64,000 nucleotides of DNA from Vitellaria paradoxa (GCA_019916065.1 CM034233.1:45324173-45388172), one strand, 5' to 3'. Shown: positions 1 to 11,221, counted from the stretch's first letter. The notes: a model not told the origin generated them from the sequence alone. A program made the numbers and translations.

Positions 1-448
1 TGCTTGTTACATAGTGAATATGGTGTACCTCAGACCTGGAACAAAACAGACCCCCTATGAACTATGGAATGGTAAGAGGCCTAGTGTGAAGTATTTCTGA
101 GTTTTTGTGAGTAAGTGCTTTATCCTTAGAGATAGAGAATAGCTTGGTAAGTTTGACTCTCGAAGCGATGAAGGAATCTTCCTAGGCTATTCCACTAACA
201 GTTATGCTTTTAGAGTTTTTAATTTAAAAACTAACACTGTTATGGAATCAATTAATGTAATAGTAGACATCACTAACTCTTACTCTTCTGTTCAACAAGA
301 CGATCTTGACGAGGTAATACCCCTAGCAACTCCAGTTGAATAATCTGAAGCCACAATTGATGTAAGTGATGAACCCAAAAGGGATGATGAGAAAAGTGCT
401 AAACGAGAACCATCTTCAATAATCAAGCTCCACCATCTAACTTCACAA
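1..448 (+). pseudogene. copia integrase C-terminus and integrase-RT linker, broken
   Basis: Translation shows the copia integrase tail: a segment like TPYELWNGKRP, then KFDSRSDEGIFLGYSTNS, which is the typical post-core region of plant copia integrases. In-frame stops occur near 100 and 342, so the polyprotein is interrupted. The acidic, charged stretch that follows is the variable linker before RT. The catalytic integrase core lies upstream of the window. Confidence 0.8.
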
Positions 449-2059
449 GTGCTTGGAGATGTTAAGGACAAGGTCAAAACAAGGAGACAACTTCAAAATG
501 AGGTATCACATCTTTGCTATGTCTCCTCTATAGAACCTAAGAATGTGAATGAAGCACTTAGTGATGATTTTTGGTTGAATGCCATGCAAGAAGAGTTAGG
601 ACAATTTGTAAGAAATGATGTATGGACACTTGTACCTCGTCCCTCACATGTAAATGTTATAGGCACAAAATGGATTTTCAAAAATAAAACTGATGAATTT
701 GGAACAGTCATTAGAAATAAAGCTAGGTTAGTTGCACAAGGATATACCCAAGTTGAGGGTATTGACTTTGATGAAACCTTTGCTCCTGTGGCTAGGTTAG
801 AGTCTATAAGAATCTTGTTTGCCATGGCTTGTTATTTAAAGTTCAAACTGTTTCAAATGGATGTGAAAAGTGCTTTTTTAAACGGTTTTTTAAATGAAGA
901 AGTGTATGTAGAGCAGCCTAAAGGTTTTGTTGATCCTCACTTTCCGAATCATGTTTTTAAACTAAAAAAGGATCTCTATGGTCTGAAACAAGCTCCTAGA
1001 GCTTGGTATGAAAGACTCACCACTTTTTTGATAGACTCTGGTTTCATAAGAGATAATGCTGATAAGACACTATTCATTCGTAGAGATTCAAAACACATGT
1101 TGATTGCACAAGTTTATGTTGATGATATTGTGTTTGGATCTACCTCTCTTGAATTTGCTCATGAATTTAGTGAACACATGAAAGATACATTTGAGGTGAG
1201 CATGATGGGGAAATTGAATTTCTTTTTAGGTCTTCAGGTTAGGCAACTAGAGAATGGGATCTTTGTTTCTCAATCCAAGTATGCTAAAGACCTAGTTAAG
1301 AAATTTGGGCTTGACAATTGTAAATATGCTAGGACCCCCATGAGCACTTCCACTAAGCTTTCTAAAGATGAATTTGGGAAACCAGTGGATCCTACATTGT
1401 ATAGAAGTATGATAAGTAGTTTGTTGTATCTCACTGCTAGTCGTCCTGATACCTCCTTCAGTGTAGGAATTTGTGCTAGATTTCAGTCCAACCCCAAGGA
1501 ATCCCATTTACATGTGGTTAAAAGGATAATCAAATATGTTAATGGGACCTTTGACTTTGGCATTTGGTTCTCTCATGACACTAATGTCAACTTAGTAGGA
1601 TATTCTGATGCTGACTGGGCTGGGTGTATAGATGATAGGAAGAGTATCTCTAAGGGATGTTTCTATGTTGGTACCAATCTAGTTTCATGGCACAGTAAGA
1701 AACAAAATTTCGTGTCCTTGTCCACTGCTGAATCTGAGTATATAGCTACTAGTAGTTATTGCACCCAACTTCTTTGGATGAAACAAATGCTAGCAGATTA
1801 TGGAGTTGATCAAAAAACCATGACTGTTTACTCTGATAATCTTAGTGCCATCTATATCTCTCAGAATCCTGTTCAACACTCACGTACCAAACACATTGAC
1901 ATTCGACATCATTTCATTCGTGAGTTAGTTGAAAATCAAGTCATCATTCTAGAGCACACTGAGACTCAACACCAACTGGCTGACATATTCACTAAACCTT
2001 TGGACCACTTGAAGTTTGAATCACTCAGATCATCTCTTGGTGTTTGTTCCTTAGACTAA
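449..2059 (+). CDS. copia reverse transcriptase-RNase H, 536-aa open frame
   Basis: This is the RT and RNase H part of a copia polyprotein, which copies element RNA into DNA in the virus-like particle. The RVT_2-type RT covers about residues 35-280. The first catalytic Asp is D138 in [12 protein letters not shown], and the YVDD box is at 223-226. RNase H follows: YSDADW (D387), STAESEY (E428), YSDN (D463) and HIDIRHH (D484), so all expected acidic residues are present. The frame ends at the usual copia end, [13 protein letters not shown]. The ATG at 449 is only the first Met after the upstream stop. The true protein was part of a longer polyprotein, so this start is not biological. Being open over 536 codons, it is the least decayed transposon coding sequence in the window. 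Confidence 0.92.
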   Translation: MLGDVKDKVKTRRQLQNEVSHLCYVSSIEPKNVNEALSDDFWLNAMQEELGQFVRNDVWTLVPRPSHVNVIGTKWIFKNKTDEFGTVIRNKARLVAQGYTQVEGIDFDETFAPVARLESIRILFAMACYLKFKLFQMDVKSAFLNGFLNEEVYVEQPKGFVDPHFPNHVFKLKKDLYGLKQAPRAWYERLTTFLIDSGFIRDNADKTLFIRRDSKHMLIAQVYVDDIVFGSTSLEFAHEFSEHMKDTFEVSMMGKLNFFLGLQVRQLENGIFVSQSKYAKDLVKKFGLDNCKYARTPMSTSTKLSKDEFGKPVDPTLYRSMISSLLYLTASRPDTSFSVGICARFQSNPKESHLHVVKRIIKYVNGTFDFGIWFSHDTNVNLVGYSDADWAGCIDDRKSISKGCFYVGTNLVSWHSKKQNFVSLSTAESEYIATSSYCTQLLWMKQMLADYGVDQKTMTVYSDNLSAIYISQNPVQHSRTKHIDIRHHFIRELVENQVIILEHTETQHQLADIFTKPLDHLKFESLRSSLGVCSLD

Positions 2060-2514
2060 AGAGCGTCCCTAATTTTTGAGTTGATTTTTATTGTTGTTTA
2101 TATCTATAGGTATAGTTAGATATTACTTTTGGAAAGGGATGACGATTTCATGATTATTCTAAGAACTATTCCTTCATATACATTTCAAAACCTGAAAGTA
2201 TTGCTTTTGATTTACATAAGAATTATGACATTGACTTCCTTAACATTCTTGAAACTTATGTTTTGATGTTCCTTATCATGGTAGTGGTGTGCCTAATTGA
2301 AAAATCACAGAGGTTAGGAGTCAAGAACTTATTTTTCCTTACTTACTTGTGCTCCTTAAAGCCTACTTTTTAGACTATTGATTGTGTTTAAGTACATAAA
2401 AAAAATTCTTGGAAAGGGCTACCATATGGGATAGAGTGAAAGCTAGCCTATTGACGTGCAGGTTATCAAAATAACCACCCTCTGAGTTTGACAATACAGG
2501 AAGAAGGCTATAAT
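2060..2514 (+). other. noncoding spacer after copia pol
   Basis: AT-rich sequence directly after the RNase H stop, without ORFs. I take it as the non-coding region that Sireviruses carry between pol and the env-like ORF. No further structure seen. Confidence 0.5.
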
Positions 2515-4190
2515 TGAGCACATAAAATGCAAACTCACCATGATTATGTGAATGATTTTAGGTGTTTTATTTATATAAATCTCATATCTTTTAAGGAAAT
2601 AAGCTAATTTATCTGCTTTTGGACTTTTGTAGGTTTTGGTGCTTCACTTGGTGAAGGAGGATGAAAAGAGAGGCCAAAGGAGCAAAGAAACAAAGTTGGT
2701 AAATATGGCACAGACCCCTGGGCACCCCACCGGAAGCATGGGTGCCCCACTAGAAGCATGGGCGCCCCACCCTATAGCAAATGGGCTCCCACAGAGAGCC
2801 AATTTTGGGAGGAAAAGTAGGTTCTCAGAGGCCTTTCATCGAACAGTTGGATAACAGCCACCATGGGTGCCCCACCTAGATCCATGGGCGCCTCTGTACT
2901 ACATTGGGCGCCCCACTCTTCATTAGGTGGGCACCCACAGAGGGGGAGTCCTGACTGCTGTTTTTGGCTATTTCTTTGAGGACTTCATCAAACACGACAA
3001 GCATGGGCGCCCCACCTCAAGCATGGGCGCCCATGAGGACTCTTCCAGCACAAGTCCAGAAGAAGTTTAGAGTGTAATTTTACCATTTTACCCCTAAATT
3101 TTGTAATGATATAAAAGGGTAGGATTTTGATACTCGGGGGTTCGAAACCCTAGGAATTTTTCTACGTCTTTGTCTTAAGCATTCTTTCTTAACATTGCAC
3201 TTCAAAAATTAGGGGTTAGGGTTTTGGATTTTCGCTTTGGATTATTCAAGTTTTGCATGAAGATTACAGTGTAAGTTATGGTTGTTATTTTGGTTTAATT
3301 AAAAATTCTCTTTAAGTTCTCTTCACTGTTCTTCGTTTTTGCTTTGCAGTACTTAGTCTCTATTGTTTGTGTTAAATTTGCTTTTGAAATTACTTCAAAT
3401 TATTTTGACACACTTCACTTTTGTGTTTGATTGCGAAACGAATATGTTTTCCTTTTCGAAAAGATTTATTAATGCTTTCACAATGTTAGGCTAGGGCTTT
3501 TTCTTGGTTTTACCTAAGAATGTAACGAAATCAAAGAGTCGAATTCGGATAGTTTGAATCGGAACGCGTTTATAATATTTTGAATAAAAACGTACAGATT
3601 GTAATTTTAGATTAATTTTTGAAAACGAATCACCCGTGATATAATTGAACTGCATCGAAGTTCAATTTATGTCCCGGTGACTTCGAACTTGATTTCAAAA
3701 CTCTGAATTAACAATCTCTTTATGAAAAAGGGTTTTCAACTATTAAATCTTCTGGCCTAATATTACAGGTGTAAGAATTAGGTTGAGTCAATGAAATGTC
3801 CGAATTCTACCTTCGAGAACGTTACAGGATTAGGTTAAAACCAAGTTTGTAATTCCCATATTTTTGGTTTACGTTCAATTCACGTAATTCATTGAAGTTA
3901 AATTCTCGTGTTTTCATTTTTCGTTTAATTTGAGGTTTTAATTCTCAATTTATCATTTTAATCCCCAATTTGAAAACTCCAAACAAAATTTTCTCTTTTC
4001 ATTTTCAAACTGTGGCAAGCATTTTCGAAATCAAGTTTTCCAAAGATTGTCACACACTCATTCGCTCCCTGTGGAGACGACCTAGGATTCACCTAGATTA
4101 TATTACAACCGACCTCTTGCACTTGAGAGAATCCGAGAGAATTTTGAGATCGGTCAGGCTACCTACCCATAAAAGTGTGTGAAAGCCGCC
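2515..4190 (+). mobile_element. LTR-like block of Tat/Athila type, probably inserted
   Basis: The block begins TGAGCACATAAAATG, has a stretch ending in TTTGTAGG about 120 bp in, GC-rich GGGCGCCCC motifs, a TATA-like TATAAAAGGGTA near 3111, and near its end CCCTGTGGAGACGACC followed by CTTGCACTTG. The same order (start, GTAGGG, GC-rich box, TATA, CCCTGTGGATTCGACC, CTTGCACTT) is seen in the LTRs at 26919-27532 and 28598-30311. I infer a degenerate LTR of that broad class, possibly solo. No matching target duplication was found, so the ends are approximate. Confidence 0.45.
2715..3045 (+). repeat. interspersed GGGCGCCCCAC motif cluster
   Basis: The motif GCATGGGCGCCCCAC and close variants recurs about nine times, irregularly spaced, in a locally GC-rich patch of otherwise AT-rich DNA. 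It lies just upstream of the TATA-like sequence of the surrounding LTR-like block, where an LTR U3 region would be. GGGCGCCC is self-complementary. Confidence 0.75.
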
Positions 4191-4934
4191 AAGAACAAAT
4201 AAAAAAGATGAAGGAGAAATCAGTTAAATGTGTTTCTTGGTGTTTAGTTGAAAACAATGAATTGAGGCGTAATTAGTTGAAGAGCTTTCACTGCATTTTT
4301 TACTTGACTCAATTGAAAATCCAAAGGAGCTTTATTGAATATCTTGTGGGTATGTGAAAAATATAGTTTTTGATCTTTCTATAGCTCGTTTCACACACTG
4401 CACAGGCATTTGACCACTGGTATGACATGTGTGAACATCTCATGACATAATAAGTAAAGCCTGTTTTGGAATTCTCTTTCATTGTTACTTATGTCTTATT
4501 ACAAGCTTGAACCTATGTTTTGCTAGGTAATTAAAGGAATAGGACTTAAAATTTTCTGATAATTCTCATGCTTTTCCCTTAGATTTTCAGTATCTCTTGT
4601 TTTTTCATTATTTTCATAAAACATAAAAAAAAAAAAAAAATTGCGGGATGATCGCGGTTAGGGTGCTCTAAGTCATAAGATAATACAGAGAGTAATCTGA
4701 GGAAGGATGATCATCACGGGAAAGCCGCGGGATCCTCACAGGATCACCGCGGGATGGGCGCGGGATCACCGCGGGTGTGGTCTTCCCGCGGCTTAGCTCT
4801 TATAAAGCCTCCTGAGTCCTCATTTGGTCCCTGTTCATGCTGATGTCAACCTGACGTGTCCCTCTTCCTCTGTATGGTAGTCCCTGTCCTTTCTTTGTCA
4901 AGGTACGGTCTTTTTAGTCCTTTAACTCTTTAGA
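4191..4934 (+). other. spacer with CCGCGGG motifs before env-like ORF
   Basis: No coding signal. A patch at 4641-4795 carries repeated GCGGGAT and ACCGCGGG motifs. Similar ACCGCGGG motifs occur in the 3' LTR at 6955-7050, which links this spacer to the same copia element. A pyrimidine-rich run ending CCTATAG just before 4952 looks like a splice acceptor for the env-like ORF. Confidence 0.5.
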
Positions 4935-6240
4935 TTGTCTTTTCTTCTTCCTATAGCCCCTAGGAGATGTCAACGTCCTTCATTTGACTCACATCATTTT
5001 AGGGGTGATCGTGAACAGTCTCTTTATGATGACACATTCATGTATCGACCCATTATTATTGAGCGTGGCATTTTGCTACGTGATATTCCCAATCTAGAAC
5101 GGTATTTTGATAGATTAGGGTGGTTAGCCTATGTGTCTTATTCTAGTTTTGAAGGCCCATTCTATGAGTTTGCTATCGGTGAGCTTGTTCGGGAGTTTAT
5201 GTTAATATGTATGTCGTAGACTTTTGTACTGGTGTCTTACACTCATATGTTCATTCTGTTGCTATAGAGTTGACACCTGCTATTATTTCTGAGTTTTTGA
5301 GCTTACCTCGTCCTGAGCACATAGATTTTGAGCCTATTCTTGACTCTGGTGGTCCCTCTTTACAGTCTATATCTCGTTTGCTCACTAAGGGTTGAGTCGA
5401 CTGGATTGGGGAGACTATTCCTCATTGCCAGTTATCTGAGATCAATAGGATGCTACATTTATATGTAATGAGTTCTATTAATCCAACTTTCCATGTCATA
5501 GTAGTGTCTAAGCATCGTGGATGCATTTTGCATTCGATCGTCACTGGACACATCTTTGATCTGCCACTATTCATATTTCAGCTTATAGCTGCGGGCAGTG
5601 ATTCCACCTCCAGGTCCGACTCTTTGCCATTTAGTCTTTTCATTACTCACTACCTCCTTTCTCTTGGCGTCAAGGTGCCTCCACAGTATGAGTTGATAAA
5701 AATGCCAAATACCAATCATGTGTCTACATGCCATAGTAGGACCCACTCTAGGCCTACTCCAATTCCTTAGGCAGCCCCTCCACCTTTCCCTCCTTAGCCT
5801 ACTCCACATCCTATTGATCCATTTGCCCCTTCCTCTAGCACCCAACCAGCTTATGACCTGAATATGCTAGGTGCTATGTTAGCATCGATTCAGTAGGAGA
5901 GTCAGGCTTTTCATACTCGAGTCTATCAGCGCTTTGATGCTATAGATGTCCATCAGGCGGAGCTTCATGCATTTCAGATCGATATGGACACTCGGTTGAG
6001 GGCTATGCAGACTCGCCAGAATGAGATGCACCTCACTCTTACTTACGTTCAGTAGAACTTGAACACCTTTGCCTACCCCTTTAGGAGATCCTTTTGGCTA
6101 GTAGCTTCTTCCCCCCCCCCACGGGTGATTGTGCTAGTGTTCATCATATAGGGGGAGCTCAACATGGTGGAGATAGTGCCCATGGTGATGAGGATGATCA
6201 TGGAGATGACGATCAGTGATACTTTTTTGTTTTTACTTAG
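4935..6240 (+). pseudogene. env-position ORF, putative plant transposon protein domain, broken
   Basis: Conceptual translation gives a domain seen repeatedly in plant retroelements and annotated as putative plant transposon protein: IIERGILLRDIP, RLGWLAYVSY, FAIGELVREF, then after a break VAIELTPAIISEFLSLPRPE. A proline-rich stretch follows (about 5740-5850) and then a charged, coiled-coil-like tail around 5880-6060 (QAELHAFQ, TRLRAMQTRQNEM). Stops and frameshifts split it into pieces at 4935-5219, 5207-5395 and 5450-5770. Its place between copia pol and the 3' polypurine tract is that of the Sirevirus env-like gene. No signal peptide or membrane helix is evident in what remains, and I assign no function beyond element-encoded. 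Confidence 0.6.
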
Positions 6241-6256
6241 TTGTCAATTCCAAGTC

Positions 6257-6273
6257 AAAATGGGGGAGATGAT
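6257..6273 (+). promoter_or_regulatory. internal polypurine-tract-like site
   Basis: AAAATGGGGGAGATGATG closely matches the core of the terminal PPT (AAAGGGGGAGATT). Sireviruses are known to carry more than one such tract. Confidence 0.6.
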
Positions 6274-6365
6274 GTTTTAATGTTTTTGTGTGATGACTTG
6301 GATGGATTGTAGATGGATTGTAGTTGTTGTTTGATGACTTGGACTTATTTCTTAGATGGATGTAT

Positions 6366-6446
6366 GATCTTTTGATTTATGATATGATGTTGTTGATCTT
6401 TTGATTTATGATATGATGTTGTTGATCTTTTGATTTATGATATGAA
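6366..6446 (+). repeat. 29-bp tandem repeat, three copies
   Basis: A unit beginning GATCTTTTGATTTATGATA starts at 6366, 6395 and 6424, near-identical in each copy. It lies between the two polypurine tracts of the copia element. Confidence 0.9.
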
Positions 6447-6744
6447 GTTTTATAAACTCTTGTGGATTGGATTTTTATTAGTATTAACATCTGGATATAT
6501 GGTTGCAATTATCATTTGGCTATTTAATTTCGATTCATTATGAACTCGTCGATTGGGTGATAGATTATTATTTGTGTTACACATGATGCCGTGATGAGTT
6601 TGTTGAGTGTGCAGCCATACAGGATAAGAAGTCCAACATGTTGATGAATGATAGAATAGTTGATGGATAACTTGTTTACTGAGGCCTTGAGCTAGGAAGA
6701 ACTTAATTGTAATATTTATTTTTTTGTTTTGACATGGAATTGCC

Positions 6745-6756
6745 AAAGGGGGAGAT
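6745..6756 (+). promoter_or_regulatory. polypurine tract of the copia element
   Basis: AAAGGGGGAGAT directly precedes TGTTAAGTCC, the start of the 3' LTR. This is the usual plus-strand primer site for copia elements. Confidence 0.85.
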
Positions 6757-7542
6757 TGTTAAGTCCAAGTGTTGTAAATTGGCAATCCATGATCAAATAG
6801 AACTCATTGTACTTTTAGACTTAGTGTAGGCTAAGACACTAGAGTCATAAGTCAAGTAGAATTCTAAAAGGCCTCAAGAGAAATAGTTTCCATAATGGCT
6901 AGAAGTCCTGAAGTGATTCGGAAGTCCTAAAGAGGCTCAGAAGTGATTAATGCAGGAAGACCGCGGGAAGGCCGCGGTTGGTCGTAGGATAAAGCCAAGA
7001 GCTAAAATCATGAGTTTGGCCATGCAGGAAGACCGCGAGAGTGCCCTTCCCGCTGAGGTGACTTTTCTCAGCCTGTTTTGCCCTATTTCGAGCCCTGCTT
7101 GGTCCTATCTCTATATATATCTTCAGAGCACATTCAAGGGTGGAGATCGAGAGAATTTACATCAAGTTCGAAGAGCCAGCAAAGTCTACAAGTTCTCTCA
7201 AATTGCTTAGCCAATCTTTCAAGTGTTTGTGAGATTCGAAGGAGTTTGAATCATTGAAGAGCTAAGGATTCAAGCATGTGTGATTGCTGAGGATTCGATC
7301 TTGCACCTTCGAGGAGTCGAAGGGCTTTCACTGGAAGGTGTTGATGAATCAAGGAGTCGAATCAAACATCAACGTAGTATAGAATCGAGGAGTCGATCTA
7401 TCGTGTTGTTGAGTTTGTAACCAACTTTGTGTAATCAGTGAAAGTTTTGTTTGAGGTTTCCCTTTGTGGGTTTCCTCATTCCATTTATCATGCCTTCTAT
7501 CATTGTGTGTCTGTGGTGGATTGTTTGGGATTGCTATCAACA
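6757..7542 (+). repeat. 3' LTR of the Sirevirus-like copia element
   Basis: Starts TGTTAAGTCCAAGTG straight after the polypurine tract and ends near TATCAACA (7542, or two bases later). It holds ACCGCGGG motifs at 6955-7050, a TATA-like CTATATATATC near 7111, and repeated GGAGTCGA motifs at 7310-7400. No 5' LTR is in the window for comparison, so the end is set only by the CA rule. Confidence 0.75.
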
Positions 7543-7559
7543 CATTATGAAATTTCAAA

Positions 7560-7732
7560 ACTCTCTTTCATAAACCTAAGGTAGAAGGTCAAGATAAACA
7601 AAGTCAGGAATTATACCTAGGATCGATAGGCACCCAAGCTGGCACTCAGCCGTGCGCCCAAAGGCTTGTGCGCCCACACCTTGTGCGCCCAAGGAGGGTA
7701 GGTGCCCAACTGTGTCACTCTCGTGTGCCCAC
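7560..7732 (-). mobile_element. fragment of a Tekay-type LTR
   Basis: The sequence aligns by eye with 25690-25860 inside the solo LTR at 23879-26918, including GTAGAAGG, CCTAGG, CACTCAGCCGTGCGCCCAA and a series of GCGCCCAAG motifs. The sense strand is -, as in that LTR. It is cut off at 7732 by the next element. Confidence 0.7.
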
Positions 7733-8643
7733 TGATTACACTTGAAAAGTGTAATTACAAACTCTATATTTAGATACACTTTAATGCATTTGAATGGGTA
7801 AATTTAAAGTTTTGATATTATTTTGTAACTTACAAGTTTTATCATCTTATTTGTAGGGAAATGGATGAGAAAAGCGAAGTTAATAGTGTTGGAGAGGGCT
7901 TAGAAGACGAAGGAGGAGTTGTGGTTCAAGCTTTATCAAAGATGGTTTGGACCATCCTAAGGACTCAGAGCAAAACAAAGGATCTACTAAATAAAACAAA
8001 ATCAACCAACGAATACATATTCAAAGGATCTACTAAATAAAACGAATAAATCATATTATTAAATAAAGAAATGAAATACAACGTACCCTGAAATTAACTC
8101 AGAAACGAAGTATTGAATAACTACTGTTGTAAAGAAAATTACGAAGGATTCAAAAATACATAGAAACATCCCACAAACAATAAAATCCTCTCAAAACTCT
8201 CTAAAACTCCTAATAGTATGCAGAAAAAAAAATTCTCTTTTTCTCCCTCTTTTAGGTTCATTCGTGTAACAGTGTTTATAAAAGGGTTACAAGGAAACCC
8301 TAAAAGATGAGATTTAAAAGTCGTGCGCCCTAGCCACTATGGTCCGAACCATCTGGGTGGGGGTCCAGACCACAGAATCATGGATCTTCAACTTTTGCTT
8401 CCTCCTCCATGCTGGGTCTTTGGGCTGGTCCGGACCATCATAGGTGAGGTCTGAACCATAGCCTTTCCTTCATCTTCTTGGCCATTTTCATCGCTATAAA
8501 TCTCACTTATCTCACCCTTTTCCCTGCAATTAAGAAAATAAAGACTATAAGTAATAAAATAATGATAAAATTTAAGATTAACTACTTAAATGTATCAATG
8601 TGTATCAAAATGTGAAGTTTGTACACTTTTCTAGTGTAATCAA
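7733..8643. mobile_element. inverted-arm LTR derivative (fold-back-like)
   Basis: The left arm starts TGATTACACTTGAAAAGTG and the right arm ends CACTTTTCTAGTGTAATCA, its inverted counterpart. Aligning the left arm (7733-7975) with the reverse complement of the right arm (8400-8643) shows roughly 70 percent agreement over about 240 bp, through GTAGGGAAA or GCAGGGAAA and a GGTTTGGACCATC or GGTCCGGACCAG box. The right arm continues inward as a normal - strand LTR with a TATA-like TTTATAAA near 8277. The same LTR family is complete on the - strand at 28598-30311. No clear target duplication was seen. Confidence 0.6.
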
Positions 8644-9613
8644 CAACCTTCTTTGGTAAACAAGATATGCAAAAAGTTTGTAAAAACAAGGAGGGCAAAC
8701 AAGTTGGCAAACCAAGGAAAGCAAGCAAGTTTGAAAAAGGCCTTTTAGGCAAACTTTTTGCCTTCAAGGCCAAAAAAGTGGGCCGTTTAGCTTGAGCCCC
8801 TAGCTCGGGCCATGTTTGGCAATGTTTGGGTTTCACCCAGAAAGGTTCAGGCAAGTCTAAGATCTTTGACATAGTTTTCGAAGGCTTTCAGGACCTTTCG
8901 AACACTTTTGGAGCAATTTAGACTAATTAGGTCAAAATTAGACTCAATTTATGGTTTCTAAGGTCGAGTTATGTTCATTTGCAAAATGCTACACCAAAAC
9001 AAACTGAAATAGAGGCATTACCTTTGGAGATGAAGCCTTGACATTTGTGTGTAATTTGAAGGCATTTCGACTTCGTCTGGATGCTCAAATTGTGTTTGAG
9101 CCGTTAGTAGCTTCCTTTTGATCAGTTGGAGCTATTTTGAGTTGGCGGAGCCCAGGTGACCTCTAAAATGGCATTTTGGCTATTCCGAGCTTTGTTCTAT
9201 ATTTTCTAAAATGTCTTGGGATGTTGTATGTCTTCTTAAAGGTTTCTGGCTTGATTTGGGCATTCTGGTTGATGTTGGCCTTTGAGCGCATCGGTAAAGG
9301 CCGTTCTTGACTTCTAGACTGAATTGACCCTTGACCCTGGACTGACTCTTCTATGGATGCTGGAGTTGTCTGTTTGATGTCTTGGACATGTCTGTGCAAT
9401 CTGGTGGCCTTCTGCCTCAATCTAAATCTTCAGCTTGGCTTCTCCTTAGCTCCAAAAGTATAATCGTCATTTTACTAATTGTTTGCTTTTTATCGAATTC
9501 TAGCACTTTGACATATCCTACGACTAAGAAAACTTAATCAGCGGAACCACCAATCAAGTAGAAGCATTAAATACTGTAAATATTAAATGAGGGGGAAAAT
9601 TAGGGTGTCAACA
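8644..9613 (-). repeat. candidate LTR, - strand, adjoining Tat integrase
   Basis: Reading the - strand from 9613 gives TGTTGACACCCTAATTTTCC, a common start of plant gypsy LTRs. The sequence then runs without coding potential towards 8644. The boundary at 9613 is sharp because integrase coding begins at 9614. The other end is not defined and no partner LTR is in the window. Confidence 0.4.
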
Positions 9614-10442
9614 GGAGGCTGGACATAGTGGGGTCATTGCTTAAGTCTTCTGCTGGTCATTTGTACATTTTGGTAGCAACTGACTACTTCTTTAAGTGGG
9701 CTGAAGCTATACCATTAAGAGAAGTTAAAAAATAAAATGTCGTAGACTTTGTTCCCACTAATAATTTTTAGATATGGTGTGCCGTGATACATCATCACTA
9801 ATAATGGGAAACTTTTCTACAACAGTTTGGTGAACAAGTTATGTGAGAAGTTCAGCTTCAAATAGCACAACTCTTTTATATACAATGCACTTGCATATGG
9901 TCTCGCTGAGGCATTCAACAAAACTCTTGGAAATTTGTTGAAAAAGTAAAATGAGATTGGCATGAGAGAATTGGGGAAGCTCTTGGGGACTATCGAATAA
10001 TATATCAAACATCTACACAAGCTACTCCTTATGCTTTGATATATGGCATGGAAATTGTTCTCCCCCTCGAGCATCAAATCCCATCATTACCGATTACTTT
10101 TTAAGAAGGTCTCACTCAGAAAGAAAATGCTCACTTACGACTAGAAGAATTGGAAGTATTTGATGAAAAAAGACTTAATGCACAACGGTGTCTAATCAAG
10201 CTCATCTTTCTAGAGCATTCAACAAAAGTCCGCCCTCAATCCTTGCAGAAATGAGGCTTGGCACTCACTGTAAGAAAACCCATCATTACCATTTACTGTA
10301 CTAGCGACAAATTTAACTCCAAGAGGGATGGTCCATCTGTCAAGTAAGAAGTCTACTCAAATGGAGTATACAAGATAGTTACTAAAGATGGCTTGAGAAT
10401 TAGCCTCATAAATAGCAAGTTTTTGAAGCGTTATTACCCTTA
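9614..10442 (+). pseudogene. Ty3/gypsy Tat-type integrase core and C-terminus, broken
   Basis: The translation opens with LDIVGSLLKSSAGHLYILVA and continues TDYFFKWAEAIPLREVKK, the integrase core with its first catalytic Asp region. Later segments match the same family: WHERIGEALGDYR, TQATPYALIYGMEIVLPLE, and the end of pol at FLKRYYP. These are typical of the Tat lineage of plant gypsy elements. Many stops and frameshifts are present. The N-terminal zinc-binding part and all upstream domains are missing, cut at the LTR-like sequence ending at 9613. Confidence 0.85.
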
Positions 10443-11221
10443 AAAATCATGTACTACTCCTTGCCCACATGAGTATAAACTGTGAAATGCACCAAAAAAT
10501 TAAAAAAAAAACATTGAAGTACGCTTGGCTTGATCCCATCTTGGGTACGTAGGCAACCTGGAGTATGTTCTAAGTTCAGTTATTCATTAAAAAAAATTCA
10601 CTCATTTCTTATTGTTATGAATTATGTTTGGCTTGATCCCAACTGGGTACATAGATAGTTTGAAATTCTATCTCAAGCTCAGTCATCCATTCAAAAAAGA
10701 AAAACCACAAAGTGCATGATTCTTGTTAAAATGAATAATTTATTCCAAAAAAAAGTCTCTGTATTACATTAAGAATAATAAAATTAAAAAAAAAAAACAA
10801 ATTGGCCTAACCATGAGTAGTGAATTCATAATTCATACTCTCGTGATAAAGCTTACGATGTACTAGGAACATCTCCAAGAAGTCTTTCCGATGTCGAGGC
10901 AATCACTCAATAGTAAGAAATCGTCAACATTAGAATAAAGTCAGGATTACAAGAACAATGCTTCTGAATATGTCGTCTAGCAATGAATTTTATGTAAAAA
11001 CAGATGGTACCGACTAAGTAAGCTCCCAGGAAAGATTAGAGGGGTCACACGGGTCCCACTTAAAACCCAATCTCCTAAATAGAACCTCCTTATACGTGTA
11101 CGTATTCATGTCACCATATTGCACCAAGGACTTGCCTTTGGCAAATATCAATAAAAATGGAGAATCTTCTGACCATGCAGTGAACAATTATTAAAGGTAA
11201 CCATGATCTGAAAGTAAGTGA
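10443..11221 (+). other. 3' untranslated region of the Tat-type element, first part
   Basis: Follows the integrase stop. It holds two copies of a motif TTGGCTTGATCCCA..TGGGTACGTAGG (10530-10560 and 10629-10660), a sequence often seen after pol in plant Tat elements. The rest is AT-rich with A-runs, non-coding. Confidence 0.6.

Larger units (their letters stand above)
1..7542 (+). mobile_element. Sirevirus-like Ty1/copia retrotransposon, 5' end outside window
   Basis: The order integrase C-terminus, RT, RNase H, long spacer, env-like ORF, polypurine tracts, 3' LTR is that of the plant Sirevirus branch of Ty1/copia, which is known for an env-like ORF and repeated polypurine tracts before the 3' LTR. 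The 5' LTR, gag, protease and most of integrase lie before the window. A block resembling a different LTR (2515-4190) seems to be inserted between pol and the env-like ORF. The polyprotein has stops before RT, so this copy could not act alone, although RT-RNase H is still open. Confidence 0.8.

Noticed and set aside
3130..3160. tRNA-like T-arm phrase GGGGGTTCGAAACCC
   Set aside because: No matching acceptor, D-arm or anticodon stem is found around it; it sits in an LTR-like leader.
7349..9420. Several 60-96 codon ORFs on the - strand
   Set aside because: They fall in the copia LTR, the inverted-arm element and the candidate LTR, and none shows a conserved motif.
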